7,037 bases of DNA from an uncultured Gemmobacter sp. (lineage in GTDB: Bacteria; Pseudomonadota; Alphaproteobacteria; Rhodobacterales; Rhodobacteraceae). A model generated the notes under the pieces. The model saw only the letters and a program-made list of their open reading frames with translations, did not search any database and was not told where the DNA came from. The stretch spans positions 1 to 7,037 of the forward strand of contig CALKAA010000271.1 of assembly GCA_937983495.1 (NCBI GenBank). The letters are read 5' to 3'. This document shows, one piece after another, positions 1-6,256 of this stretch. The position numbers and the translations under genes are program-made. The number at the start of each line of letters is the position of its first letter. Positions within the stretch are counted from its first letter, which is position 1.

Positions 1-18
1 ACGCCGCTCTTCCGATCT
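1..18 (+). other. Illumina adapter remnant at contig end
   Basis: These 18 bases match the last 18 bases of the standard Illumina read-1 adapter (ending CGCTCTTCCGATCT) at 17 of 18 positions. The only difference is base 4, C instead of A, and bases 5-18 are identical. The match sits exactly at the window's first base, where untrimmed adapter would lie at a contig end. Read in the frame of the downstream gene it gives A-A-L-P-I. Relatives of this tail normally have an acidic D-D-L-K-type lead-in before the I-K-G-V-G-P motif, so these bases are not natural coding sequence. The true genomic sequence starts at about base 19. Confidence 0.88.
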
Positions 19-230
19 TGATCAAGGGCGTCGGCCCCAAGCTGGAGGCGCTGCTGCACAGCCTTGGCTTCTACCATTTCGACCAGCTCGCCAATTGGAC
101 CGCCGCCGAAATCGCCTGGGTGGACGAGAACCTGGAGGGCTTCAAGGGCCGCGTCACCCGCGATGAATGGGTGCAACAGGCGCGCGACCTCGCCAAAGGC
201 CTGCCGCCCCGCCCCGGTGGCGAGGGCTGA
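18..230 (+). CDS. 3' fragment: helix-hairpin-helix tail domain (NuoE-tail/COG3743-like)
   Basis: Only the last 70 or so codons of this gene are present. The 5' part is missing at the contig edge, and the TTG at 18 is an internal Leu codon whose first base belongs to the adapter, not a start. The visible protein starts I-K-G-V-G-P-K-L-E and continues LGFYHFDQLANW, AWVDENLEGFKGR and VTRDEWVQQARDLAKG. This is the helix-hairpin-helix-like tail found at the C-terminus of NADH-quinone oxidoreductase subunit E in Rhodobacterales and in small stand-alone proteins grouped as COG3743. Two points argue against NuoE. The C-terminus here is a short Pro/Gly tail (GLPPRPGGEG) rather than the longer acidic end I recall for NuoE. 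No nuoF follows; a terminator comes next instead. A COG3743-type protein is therefore slightly preferred. The role of the domain is not settled, and nucleic-acid or protein binding is only inferred from the fold. Confidence 0.75.
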   Translation: MIKGVGPKLEALLHSLGFYHFDQLANWTAAEIAWVDENLEGFKGRVTRDEWVQQARDLAKGLPPRPGGEG

Positions 231-269
231 GGCTGCGAGGCTGAAACCCGGCCCGCACACCCGAAGCCA

Positions 270-301
270 AAAGGCACCCCCGAACCCCGGCGGGTGCCTT
301 T
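270..301 (+). terminator. Intrinsic terminator after the HhH-tail gene
   Basis: A perfect 10-bp inverted repeat, AAAGGCACCC (270-279) and GGGTGCCTTT (292-301), encloses a 12-nt loop. It lies 39 bases after the TGA of the upstream gene. The right arm ends in three T's and is followed by CCC, so the U-tract is short, as often seen in GC-rich alphaproteobacteria. The left arm starts with A's (AAAA at 269-272), so the element could also act on transcription arriving from the right. Confidence 0.8.
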
Positions 302-324
302 CCCATTCAAGGGCGCTCACAACG

Positions 325-351
325 CCCCTTGCCCCCTTGCCCCCCGCACCC
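325..351 (-). other. G-quadruplex motif (minus strand) / C-rich tract (plus strand)
   Basis: On the plus strand, C-runs of 4 (325-328), 5 (332-336), 6 (340-345) and 3 (349-351) are separated by TTG, TTG and GCA. Read on the minus strand this is four G-runs of at least three with loops of exactly three bases (TGC, CAA, CAA), which satisfies the canonical G3+N1-7 quadruplex pattern. The tract is an imperfect 7-8 base repeat of CCCCTTG. It lies between the terminator and the small membrane-protein gene. As plus-strand RNA it is C-rich and G-poor, which also resembles a Rho loading region. Folding or function is inference. Confidence 0.6.
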
Positions 352-401
352 ATCTCGGTTCTGAAGGGCCTGCGCAGAAAGGGAGCCGCTTGGAAGTTCT
401 G

Positions 402-647
402 ATGGAAGCCTTGATCGGCTCTGTCGTGGCGCGGATCTATGGCACCCAAGACCACCCGAAACCCGTCTGGCGTCGCGCGCTCTTGCGTCTGCTGGTGCTG
501 GCAGGTGGCCTTGTGCTGATCCTGCCGATCCGGGCCGAAATGCCCTTCCTGCTCTGGCTGCTCTGGGGCTTTGCCACCCTCATTCTGGCCATCGGCGAAT
601 GGGACAGGCAGGCACAGCGCGTCACAGGCTCCGGTCGCTGGTGGTAG
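402..647 (+). CDS. Small two-TM inner-membrane protein, unknown function
   Basis: I do not recognise this 81-aa protein. It has a short N-terminal part (MEALIGSVVARIYG), a basic stretch (WRRALLR), a hydrophobic segment at about residues 27-43, a short polar turn (RAE, 44-46), and a second hydrophobic segment rich in Leu and Trp at about 47-65. The polar tail ends in GRWW. This predicts a small hairpin membrane protein. The start is uncertain. ATG 402 has GGAAG five bases upstream. An in-frame TTG at 390 lies four bases after AAAGGGAG and would add four residues. The reading frame is open further upstream, but that part is Pro/Gly-rich, overlaps the terminator and looks non-coding. Third codon positions are mostly G or C, as in the neighbouring genes. 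The stop is five bases from the stop of convergent rodA, so it does not belong to the mre operon. Being a real gene is likely but not certain. Confidence 0.6.
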   Translation: MEALIGSVVARIYGTQDHPKPVWRRALLRLLVLAGGLVLILPIRAEMPFLLWLLWGFATLILAIGEWDRQAQRVTGSGRWW

Positions 648-662
648 CCGCGCTAGCGCGGC
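647..662. repeat. 16-bp perfect palindrome between convergent genes
   Basis: GCCGCGCTAGCGCGGC reads the same on both strands. It begins on the last base of the plus-strand TAG (645-647) and contains the whole minus-strand rodA stop codon (653-655). As RNA from either side it could fold into a 6-bp GC stem with a CTAG tetraloop. There is no T-tract on either side, so it is not a standard intrinsic terminator. No other terminator is visible at this junction, so a weak bidirectional terminator or 3'-end stabilising hairpin is possible. Confidence 0.6.
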
Positions 663-1792
663 CGATGCACATGCGCGCTTTGCACCAGACCAAAGCCCAC
701 CAGCAGCACCAGCATGGCCGAGCCGCCATAAGACAACAGCGGCAGCGGCACCCCCACCACCGGTGCCATGCCCATCACCATCGACAGGTTCACCGCGATA
801 TAGAAGAACAGGTTGGCCGCCACCCCCAGGATCAGCAGTTGCGAATAGCGGTCGCGGTTCTGCATGGCCGAAATCACGCAAAAGGCGATGATCGCCGCAT
901 AGAGCATCAGCAGCGAAAACGCCCCGATAAAGCCGAACTCCTCGGCCAGCGTGGTGAAGATGAAGTCGGTATGCTTTTCCGGCAGGAAGTTCAGCCGCGA
1001 TTGCGTGCCCTGCATGAAGCCCTTGCCGCCCCAGCCGCCCGAGCCAAGCGCGATCTGCGCCTGAATGATGTTGTATCCCGCGCCCAGCGGATCGGCGGTC
1101 GGGTCCAGGAAAGTGTCAATCCGCTTGTATTGGTAATCATGCAGGAACTGCCAGGGCGTGCCGCGGAAATGGAACACCCCCCAGATCGCGCCGCCCACAA
1201 TCCCCGCCACACCGGCAAAATACAGCCAACTGACGCCCGCACAGAACATCACCGCCGCCCCCGCCGCCAGCAGCATGACCGAGGTGCCAAGGTTCGGCTG
1301 CATCAGCACCAGCACCACCGGCGCCACGATGATCACCACCGGCAACAGCACCCACAAGGGACGCGAGACCTTCTTCGGGTCCAGCCAGTCGTAATAGGCC
1401 GCCAGCATCATCACGAGGGTGAATTTCATCATCTCGGAGGGTTGCAGAACAATCGGCCCCAGCTCGATCCAGCGCTGTGCCCCCATGCCCACGCGCCCCA
1501 CCAGCTCCACCACGATCAGCAGCGCAAAAGCCCCCAGATAGGCCAGCACCGACAGGTTGCGCCACAGCCAGATCGGCGTGAAGGCCACGATGAACATCAG
1601 CACCATGCCCACGGCAAAGCGCTTCATCTGCGGTTCGGCCCAACGGTCGATCTGGCCCCCCGCCACCGAATACAGCATCAGAAACCCGACCGAGGCCACC
1701 GCCGTGATCAGCAAGACCAGAGGCCAGTTGATGAACAACACCTTGCGCAGCCCGGTGGGCGCGGTCTTGATGCGATATTCCAGAAAGCTCAT
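653..1792 (-). CDS. rodA: RodA, SEDS peptidoglycan glycosyltransferase of the elongasome
   Basis: RodA (MrdB) polymerises lipid II into glycan strands during side-wall growth, in complex with PBP2, in the inner membrane. The 379-aa product is highly hydrophobic with about ten predicted membrane segments starting near residue 20 (VLFINWPLVLLI), a length normal for the family. SEDS signatures are QPSEMMK (117-123), Q-P-N-L-G-T-S (165-171), GAGYNIIQAQIALGSGG (237-253), LPEKHTDFIFTTLAEEFG (270-287) and GVPLPLLSYGGS (347-358). Asp276 in HTDFIF corresponds to the essential catalytic Asp known in E. coli RodA. One oddity is Asn167, where most SEDS proteins have Asp (QPDLGT). The ATG at 1792 has GAGGGG nine bases upstream. 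It lies 28 nt after mrdA and is the last gene of the operon. The division paralogue FtsW is less likely given the partner mrdA and the mre context. Confidence 0.96.
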   Translation of the reverse strand: MSFLEYRIKTAPTGLRKVLFINWPLVLLITAVASVGFLMLYSVAGGQIDRWAEPQMKRFAVGMVLMFIVAFTPIWLWRNLSVLAYLGAFALLIVVELVGRVGMGAQRWIELGPIVLQPSEMMKFTLVMMLAAYYDWLDPKKVSRPLWVLLPVVIIVAPVVLVLMQPNLGTSVMLLAAGAAVMFCAGVSWLYFAGVAGIVGGAIWGVFHFRGTPWQFLHDYQYKRIDTFLDPTADPLGAGYNIIQAQIALGSGGWGGKGFMQGTQSRLNFLPEKHTDFIFTTLAEEFGFIGAFSLLMLYAAIIAFCVISAMQNRDRYSQLLILGVAANLFFYIAVNLSMVMGMAPVVGVPLPLLSYGGSAMLVLLVGFGLVQSAHVHRPR

Positions 1793-1820
1793 CTGACCCA
1801 GCCCCTCACGCCCCAGTCTG

Positions 1821-3752
1821 TCACGCTCGCGACCGCGCGGGATTGGCCGGGCCGGTGTCGCGCAGCTTCATCTCGTTGAACTGCGTCTCGATCCGCCCGC
1901 GCTGCGCCGCCGGATAGGCGCTCAGCGGCGGAATGCCCCCGGTCAGACAGCGCAACAGCACATCGCGGCCAATCGGTGCCGCCGCAGTCGAGCCGCCGCC
2001 GCCATGTTCCACCACCACCGCCACGGCGACCTTGGGGTTCTCCACCGGCGCATAACAGACAAACAGCGCATGGTCGCGCAGATGCCAGGGCAACAGCTTG
2101 TTGTCGCGAATGCCATTCTCGCCATAGGAATGCACCTGCGCCGTGCCGGTCTTGCCTGCCATCAGCATGGCCCCATCCACCACGCGTGAGGATTTCGCGG
2201 TGCCATGCGCCCCGTTCATCACCTCGTCCATGCCGCGCCGCACCGCATTCAGATACTCTGCCGGAATATCCAGCGAGGGGGCCACGGGCACCGGCACGTC
2301 CTCGGTGCCATGGCCCAGCACCAGCCGCGGCACCACCGCCTTGCCAGTGGCAATCCGCGCCGTCATCACCGCCAGTTGCAGCGGCGAGGTCAGCACATAG
2401 CCCTGCCCGATCGAGGCATTCACCGTGTCCCCGATCCGCCAGTCCTGCCCATAACTCTCCATCTTCCAGGCCTTGTCGGGCATCACCCCCGCCGCAATCG
2501 CCGACATCGGCAGATCATGCTTCACCCCAAGGCCAAGCCTGCGGCCCATGGCGGCGATCTTGTCGATGCCAACCTTCAGCGCGATTTCATAGAAATAGAC
2601 ATCACAGCTTTCCGCCAAGGCCGCCCGCAGGCTCACCGTGCCATGACCGGCGCGTTTCCAGCAGGCGAAACGCCGCCCGCCCAGCTCGAAATGGCCACGG
2701 CAATAGACCCCGGTTTCCGGCGTGACCACGCCCGCCTCCAGCGCCGCCAGCGCCGTCACCATCTTGAAGGTCGAGCCCGGCGGGTAAAGCCCCTGCACCG
2801 TCTTGTCAGCCAGCGGGCGATGGTCATTCTGCATCAGGGCCGAGTAATCGGCCTGGCTGATGCCGCGCACAAACAGATTGGGGTCGAAGGACGGCGAGGA
2901 GGCGATGGCCAGCAAATCGCCGGTCTCCACATCCATCGCCACCACGGCGGCGCTTTCCTCGCCCAGCCGAACCTGGGTGAAGTTCTGAATATCGGCGTCG
3001 ATGGTCAGCCGCAGGTCATCGCCCGGATCGCCCTCGATCCGGCCCAACTCGCGCATGACACGGCCGACATGGTTCACCTCGATGCGCTTTTGCCCGGCGC
3101 GGCCGCGCAAACTCTCCTCGCGCCAGCGCTCCACCCCGATCTTGCCGATCTGGAATTTCGGGATCTGCAACACCGGGTCCGGCGTTTCCAGCCCTGCCAG
3201 ATCGCGCTCCGACACCGGGCCGACATAGCCCACCACATGCGCAAAATCGGTATCCAGCGGGTATCTGCGCGACAGGCCCACCTCGGGCGTCACCCCCGGC
3301 AGCGAGGGCGCATTCAGCGCCACCTTGGAGAAATCCTGCCAGCTCATCCGATCCGCCACGATGATCGGCACAAAGGGCGAACGGCGCTCGGTCTCGCGCA
3401 GGGTGCGGGCGATTTCCTCCTCCGACAGCGGCACGATGGCCGCAAGGCGCTTCAGCACCAGCTCCACATCGCCCGCATCCTCGCGGGTGATGACCACACG
3501 GTAATTCTGCTCATTGCCCGCGATCAGCTTGCCATTGCGGTCATGGATCAAACCCCGCGCGGGCGGGATCAACCGGATATTCACCCGGTTTTCCTCGGCC
3601 AACAGGCGGAATTCCTCGGCCTGATCCACCGAAAGATAGCGCATCCGCGCGCCCAGCACCGCGACAAAGGCCCCCATCGCGCTGCCCATCAGAAAGGCGC
3701 GGCGGCGCACCTTGCGGGCGCTGTCCTCGGTATCGCGCGGCGTGCGTCTCAT
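1821..3752 (-). CDS. mrdA: Penicillin-binding protein 2, elongation-specific transpeptidase
   Basis: PBP2 is the class B transpeptidase that cross-links the glycan made by RodA. It is a bitopic inner-membrane protein with its catalytic domain in the periplasm. The 643-aa product (E. coli PBP2 is of similar size) has a basic cytoplasmic N-terminus (RKVRRR, 13-18) and one membrane anchor at about residues 19-36. The N-terminal dimerisation/pedestal domain begins with PARGLIHDRNGKLIA (64-78). The transpeptidase domain spans about 265-600. All three active-site motifs are intact: S-T-F-K at 327-330 (catalytic Ser327), S-C-D at 382-384 (the SxN/SxD motif) and K-T-G at 534-536. SxD rather than SxN and the adjacent rodA favour PBP2 over FtsI. 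The start ATG overlaps the mreD stop in an ATGA, which implies coupled translation. A GGGA lies eight bases upstream, inside mreD. The C-terminal tail beyond residue 605 is not conserved in my recollection. Confidence 0.96.
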   Translation of the reverse strand: MRRTPRDTEDSARKVRRRAFLMGSAMGAFVAVLGARMRYLSVDQAEEFRLLAEENRVNIRLIPPARGLIHDRNGKLIAGNEQNYRVVITREDAGDVELVLKRLAAIVPLSEEEIARTLRETERRSPFVPIIVADRMSWQDFSKVALNAPSLPGVTPEVGLSRRYPLDTDFAHVVGYVGPVSERDLAGLETPDPVLQIPKFQIGKIGVERWREESLRGRAGQKRIEVNHVGRVMRELGRIEGDPGDDLRLTIDADIQNFTQVRLGEESAAVVAMDVETGDLLAIASSPSFDPNLFVRGISQADYSALMQNDHRPLADKTVQGLYPPGSTFKMVTALAALEAGVVTPETGVYCRGHFELGGRRFACWKRAGHGTVSLRAALAESCDVYFYEIALKVGIDKIAAMGRRLGLGVKHDLPMSAIAAGVMPDKAWKMESYGQDWRIGDTVNASIGQGYVLTSPLQLAVMTARIATGKAVVPRLVLGHGTEDVPVPVAPSLDIPAEYLNAVRRGMDEVMNGAHGTAKSSRVVDGAMLMAGKTGTAQVHSYGENGIRDNKLLPWHLRDHALFVCYAPVENPKVAVAVVVEHGGGGSTAAAPIGRDVLLRCLTGGIPPLSAYPAAQRGRIETQFNEMKLRDTGPANPARSRA

Positions 3753-4288
3753 AGCCTGCGTCCCATCTTGTCGATCTCGCCCATACCCGGCTTATGCACC
3801 CCCAGGGTGATGAACGAAATCCAGACCACCGCCGGATAGACCAGGATCGAGGCCAGAACCTGCACCATCGCATAGCCAAAGCCCGGCTGCGGCATCAGCG
3901 TCACCACATGCACCAGCCGATAGGCCAGAAACATCCCCATCATCAGCATGCCGATGAATAGCCATTCCAGCAGAAAACTCAATTCACGGGTCAGTGCGAT
4001 GCGCGAGCGCAGCACTTCGGTGCCCAGCAGCACAACGGCTGTCCACAGGCCCGGCGGGCGCATCAGCAGCAGGTCTTCCAGAAAGACCACCGCCGCAATC
4101 AGCAGCGCGGGCAGGTAATCGGGGCGGCGCAGCAGCCAGGCCAGCGTCAGGCACAGCACGAGGTCCGGCCCCGGCAGCCGTGCCGCCCCATCGCCCAGGG
4201 GCAACAGCCGCAAGAACAACAGCACCAGCACAACCAGCAGGTAAATCCCCCGATGCACCAGCACGTCGCGGCGCAGCGGATCATCCAT
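3749..4288 (-). CDS. mreD: MreD, rod shape-determining membrane protein
   Basis: MreD is a small polytopic inner-membrane protein that works with MreC to connect MreB filaments with the PBP2-RodA synthase. The 179-aa product is slightly longer than the E. coli protein and very hydrophobic, with predicted membrane segments near 14-30, 42-53, 58-75, 80-92, 105-125 and 138-162. MreD sequences are poorly conserved, so the call leans on hydrophobicity, size and position between mreC and mrdA. The ATG at 4288 was chosen because AAGGTG lies six bases upstream. An in-frame GTG at 4297 with its own GAGG six bases upstream would add three residues (M-R-I). With the ATG start, the gene overlaps the end of mreC by eight bases. 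Its TGA overlaps the mrdA ATG. Confidence 0.92.
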   Translation of the reverse strand: MDDPLRRDVLVHRGIYLLVVLVLLFLRLLPLGDGAARLPGPDLVLCLTLAWLLRRPDYLPALLIAAVVFLEDLLLMRPPGLWTAVVLLGTEVLRSRIALTRELSFLLEWLFIGMLMMGMFLAYRLVHVVTLMPQPGFGYAMVQVLASILVYPAVVWISFITLGVHKPGMGEIDKMGRRL

Positions 4289-5198
4289 TATCCGCACCTT
4301 CGGCCTCGGGTGCCGGTTGCGGCCCCATCATCCTCTCCACAGGCGGGCCCACCAGCCCGCCAGGGTCGCTGATCACCTCAAGCTCATGGCTGCGCAACAC
4401 ACGCAGGAATTCCAGCCCCTCGTAATCGGCGGCCAGCATGACCCGCAAGCGGCGGTCGGGCATCTGCATGACCTCGCCCACCAGCAGCCCCGCCGGCAGC
4501 ACCGACCCATCGCCCGAGGTGACCACCTTGTCGCCGGGCCGCACCAGATCGGGCTTTTCCAGAAATTCCAGCGGCGGCGCGGCGGTATTGTCGCCCGAAA
4601 GCAGCGCCTTCTGCCCCGAGGGCTGCACCACCACCGGCACCCGGCTGTTGCTGTCGGTCAACAGAATCACCCGCGCCGTGCGCTTGCCCACGCCGGAAAT
4701 CCGCCCCACAAGGCCGATGCCATCCACCGCCGCCCAACCATCGCGGATGCCGTCGCGCGCGCCCACATTCAGCAAGACCGATTGCCGGAACGGGCTGCCG
4801 CTATCGGCCAGCACCACGCCAGTGATATGGGTCAGCTTCGGGTCCAGCCGCACCTGATTGAGATCGAGCAGCTTGGCATTCTGCTGCTCCAGCCGCAGCG
4901 CCGCCTCTTTCCAGCCGCGCATCTGCTTCAGCTCCTCGCGCAGCTCGCGGTTCTGCTGATACAGGCTCTGATAGCTTTGAAAGCCCTGCGCCATGTCACT
5001 GGCATGGGTCACCGGGGCCATGGCCCAATCCATGCTGGGCACCACCCGGTCGATCAAAGCGGTGCGGAACCGCTCCACCCTTGGGCTGTCGATCCGCCAG
5101 ATCAGAAAGATCACCAGCAGGAACACCACCAGAATCCCGATCAGAATTCTGCGGATCGGCCGGGTAAACTCGTCAGACGAGATGCGGTTGCGTGCCAC
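4281..5198 (-). CDS. mreC: MreC, rod shape-determining protein
   Basis: MreC is a bitopic membrane protein that self-associates in the periplasm, binds PBP2 and is thought to switch on the RodA-PBP2 synthase. The 305-aa product has a basic N-terminus (FTRPIRR), one membrane helix at about residues 17-35, and a periplasmic coiled-coil region at about 68-115 (QNRELREELKQM, LRLEQQNAKL). The conserved beta-domains follow from about 120 on, with typical segments GVVLADSGSPFRQSVLLNVG (127-146), DGWAAVDGIGLVGRI (153-167), ILLTDSNSRVPV (178-189) and GDKVVTSGDGSVLPAGLLVG (222-241). It ends with a short Pro/Glu/Gly tail and lacks a long C-terminal extension. The start is GTG at 5198, supported by AGGGA seven bases upstream. 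It follows mreB after 23 nt and overlaps mreD by eight bases. Confidence 0.95.
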   Translation of the reverse strand: MARNRISSDEFTRPIRRILIGILVVFLLVIFLIWRIDSPRVERFRTALIDRVVPSMDWAMAPVTHASDMAQGFQSYQSLYQQNRELREELKQMRGWKEAALRLEQQNAKLLDLNQVRLDPKLTHITGVVLADSGSPFRQSVLLNVGARDGIRDGWAAVDGIGLVGRISGVGKRTARVILLTDSNSRVPVVVQPSGQKALLSGDNTAAPPLEFLEKPDLVRPGDKVVTSGDGSVLPAGLLVGEVMQMPDRRLRVMLAADYEGLEFLRVLRSHELEVISDPGGLVGPPVERMMGPQPAPEAEGADNG

Positions 5199-5205
5199 GC
5201 TGCGG

Positions 5206-5210
5206 TCCCT
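5206..5210 (-). promoter_or_regulatory. Ribosome binding site of mreC
   Basis: AGGGA on the minus strand, seven bases before the GTG at 5198, sits in the 23-nt gap after mreB. No in-frame ATG is closer, and the next Met codons lie well inside the protein after the membrane helix. The site therefore fixes the unusual GTG start. Confidence 0.65.
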
Positions 5211-5221
5211 GCCCGGTTGGA

Positions 5222-6256
5222 TCAGGTATCGTAATCAATGACGTGGCGCAGTTGCTTTTCGTATTCCAGCGCCTTGCCGGTGCCAAGCGCCACGCAATTG
5301 AGCGATTCATTGGCCACGCTGATCGACAGCCCGGTCTGCTCGCGCAGCGCCAGATCGAGATCCCCCAGCAGCGCCCCGCCCCCGGTCAACATCACGCCGC
5401 GATCCACAATATCGGCGGCCAGATCCGGCGGCGTGGTCTCCAAAGCCTGCATCACCGCGTCGCAGATCTGCTGCACCGGCTCGGCCAAAGCCTCGGCCAC
5501 CTGCGCCTGGTTGATCTCGGTTTCCTTCGGCACGCCGTTCAGCAGGTCGCGCCCGCGGATCGGCATCGAGGCCCCCCGGCCATCATCCGGCATCCGCGCC
5601 GTGCCGATGGTGGTCTTGATGCGCTCCGCCGTCGACTCGCCCACCAGCAGGTTCTGATGGCGGCGCAGATAGCTGATGATGGCCTCATCCATCCGGTCGC
5701 CGCCCACGCGCACCGAACGCGCATAAACGATGTCGCCCAAGCTCAGCACTGCCACCTCGGTGGTGCCGCCGCCAATATCCACCACCATACTGCCAGTGGG
5801 CTCGGTAATCGGCATGCCCGCGCCAATCGCCGCCGCGATGGGCTCGGCGATCAACCCCGCGCGCTTGGCCCCTGCCTTCATCACCGACAGGCGAATGGCG
5901 CGCTTTTCCACCGGGGTCGCGCCATGCGGCACGCAGACGATGATCTTCGGCTTGGGGTAAATGGAGCGCTTCAAGACCTTGCGGATGAAATGCTTGATCA
6001 TCTCCTCGGCGCTGTCGAAATCCGCAATGACGCCATCGCGCATCGGGCGTATGGCCTCGATGCTGCCCGGCGTGCGGCCCAGCATGAGCTTGGCATCCTC
6101 CCCCACCGCCAGAACCTGCTTCTTGCCGTCCTTGACGTGATAGGCCACCACCGACGGCTCGTTCAGCACGATGCCCTTGCCCCGCACATAAACCAGCGTG
6201 TTCGCCGTGCCGAGGTCGATGGCCATATCCGACGTGAAAAAACTGGTGAATGACAT
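5222..6256 (-). CDS. mreB: MreB, actin-like cell-shape protein
   Basis: MreB is a bacterial actin that binds and hydrolyses ATP, forms antiparallel filaments on the inner face of the cytoplasmic membrane, and orients side-wall synthesis by the RodA-PBP2 complex. The 344-aa length is normal. Actin-fold motifs are intact: phosphate-1 loop D-L-G-T-A-N-T-L (14-21), connect-1 region with AEPIAAAIGAG (137-147, including the putative catalytic Glu138), phosphate-2 loop V-D-I-G-G-G-T-T-E (159-167), adenosine motif T-G-G-G-A-L-L (291-297), and the C-terminal NCVALGTGKALE (320-331). The short N-terminus MSFTSFFTSD has Phe residues that could help membrane contact. The ATG at 6256 has GAAGGA ten bases upstream on the minus strand. 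It is the first gene of the mreBCD-mrdA-rodA operon. High conservation makes this the most secure call in the window. Confidence 0.98.
   Translation of the reverse strand: MSFTSFFTSDMAIDLGTANTLVYVRGKGIVLNEPSVVAYHVKDGKKQVLAVGEDAKLMLGRTPGSIEAIRPMRDGVIADFDSAEEMIKHFIRKVLKRSIYPKPKIIVCVPHGATPVEKRAIRLSVMKAGAKRAGLIAEPIAAAIGAGMPITEPTGSMVVDIGGGTTEVAVLSLGDIVYARSVRVGGDRMDEAIISYLRRHQNLLVGESTAERIKTTIGTARMPDDGRGASMPIRGRDLLNGVPKETEINQAQVAEALAEPVQQICDAVMQALETTPPDLAADIVDRGVMLTGGGALLGDLDLALREQTGLSISVANESLNCVALGTGKALEYEKQLRHVIDYDT

Noticed and set aside
18..20. TTG as a start codon for the first gene
   Set aside because: Its first base is the last base of the adapter, and the encoded Leu is an internal residue of a truncated domain.
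294..401. Upstream extension of the small membrane gene to ATG 294
   Set aside because: It would start inside the right arm of the terminator and add a Pro/Gly-rich stretch translated from the C-rich spacer, with no ribosome site.
599..1879. 426-codon plus-strand open frame opposite rodA and the mrdA 3' end
   Set aside because: It is very rich in His, Gln, Arg and Pro with no recognisable domain. It lies antisense to clearly conserved RodA and is a GC-rich shadow frame.
2205..3839. 544-codon plus-strand open frame opposite mrdA
   Set aside because: It has His/Arg/Gln-rich composition, no domain and no ribosome site, and it mirrors a fully conserved PBP2 with intact active-site motifs. It is a shadow of GC-biased third positions.
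4317..5234. 305-codon plus-strand open frame opposite mreC
   Set aside because: It has the same shadow composition as the other antisense frames and spans the mreB-mreC junction. The minus-strand MreC is unmistakable.
5192..6253. 353-codon plus-strand open frame opposite mreB
   Set aside because: It is an antisense mirror of highly conserved MreB with no protein-like features of its own.
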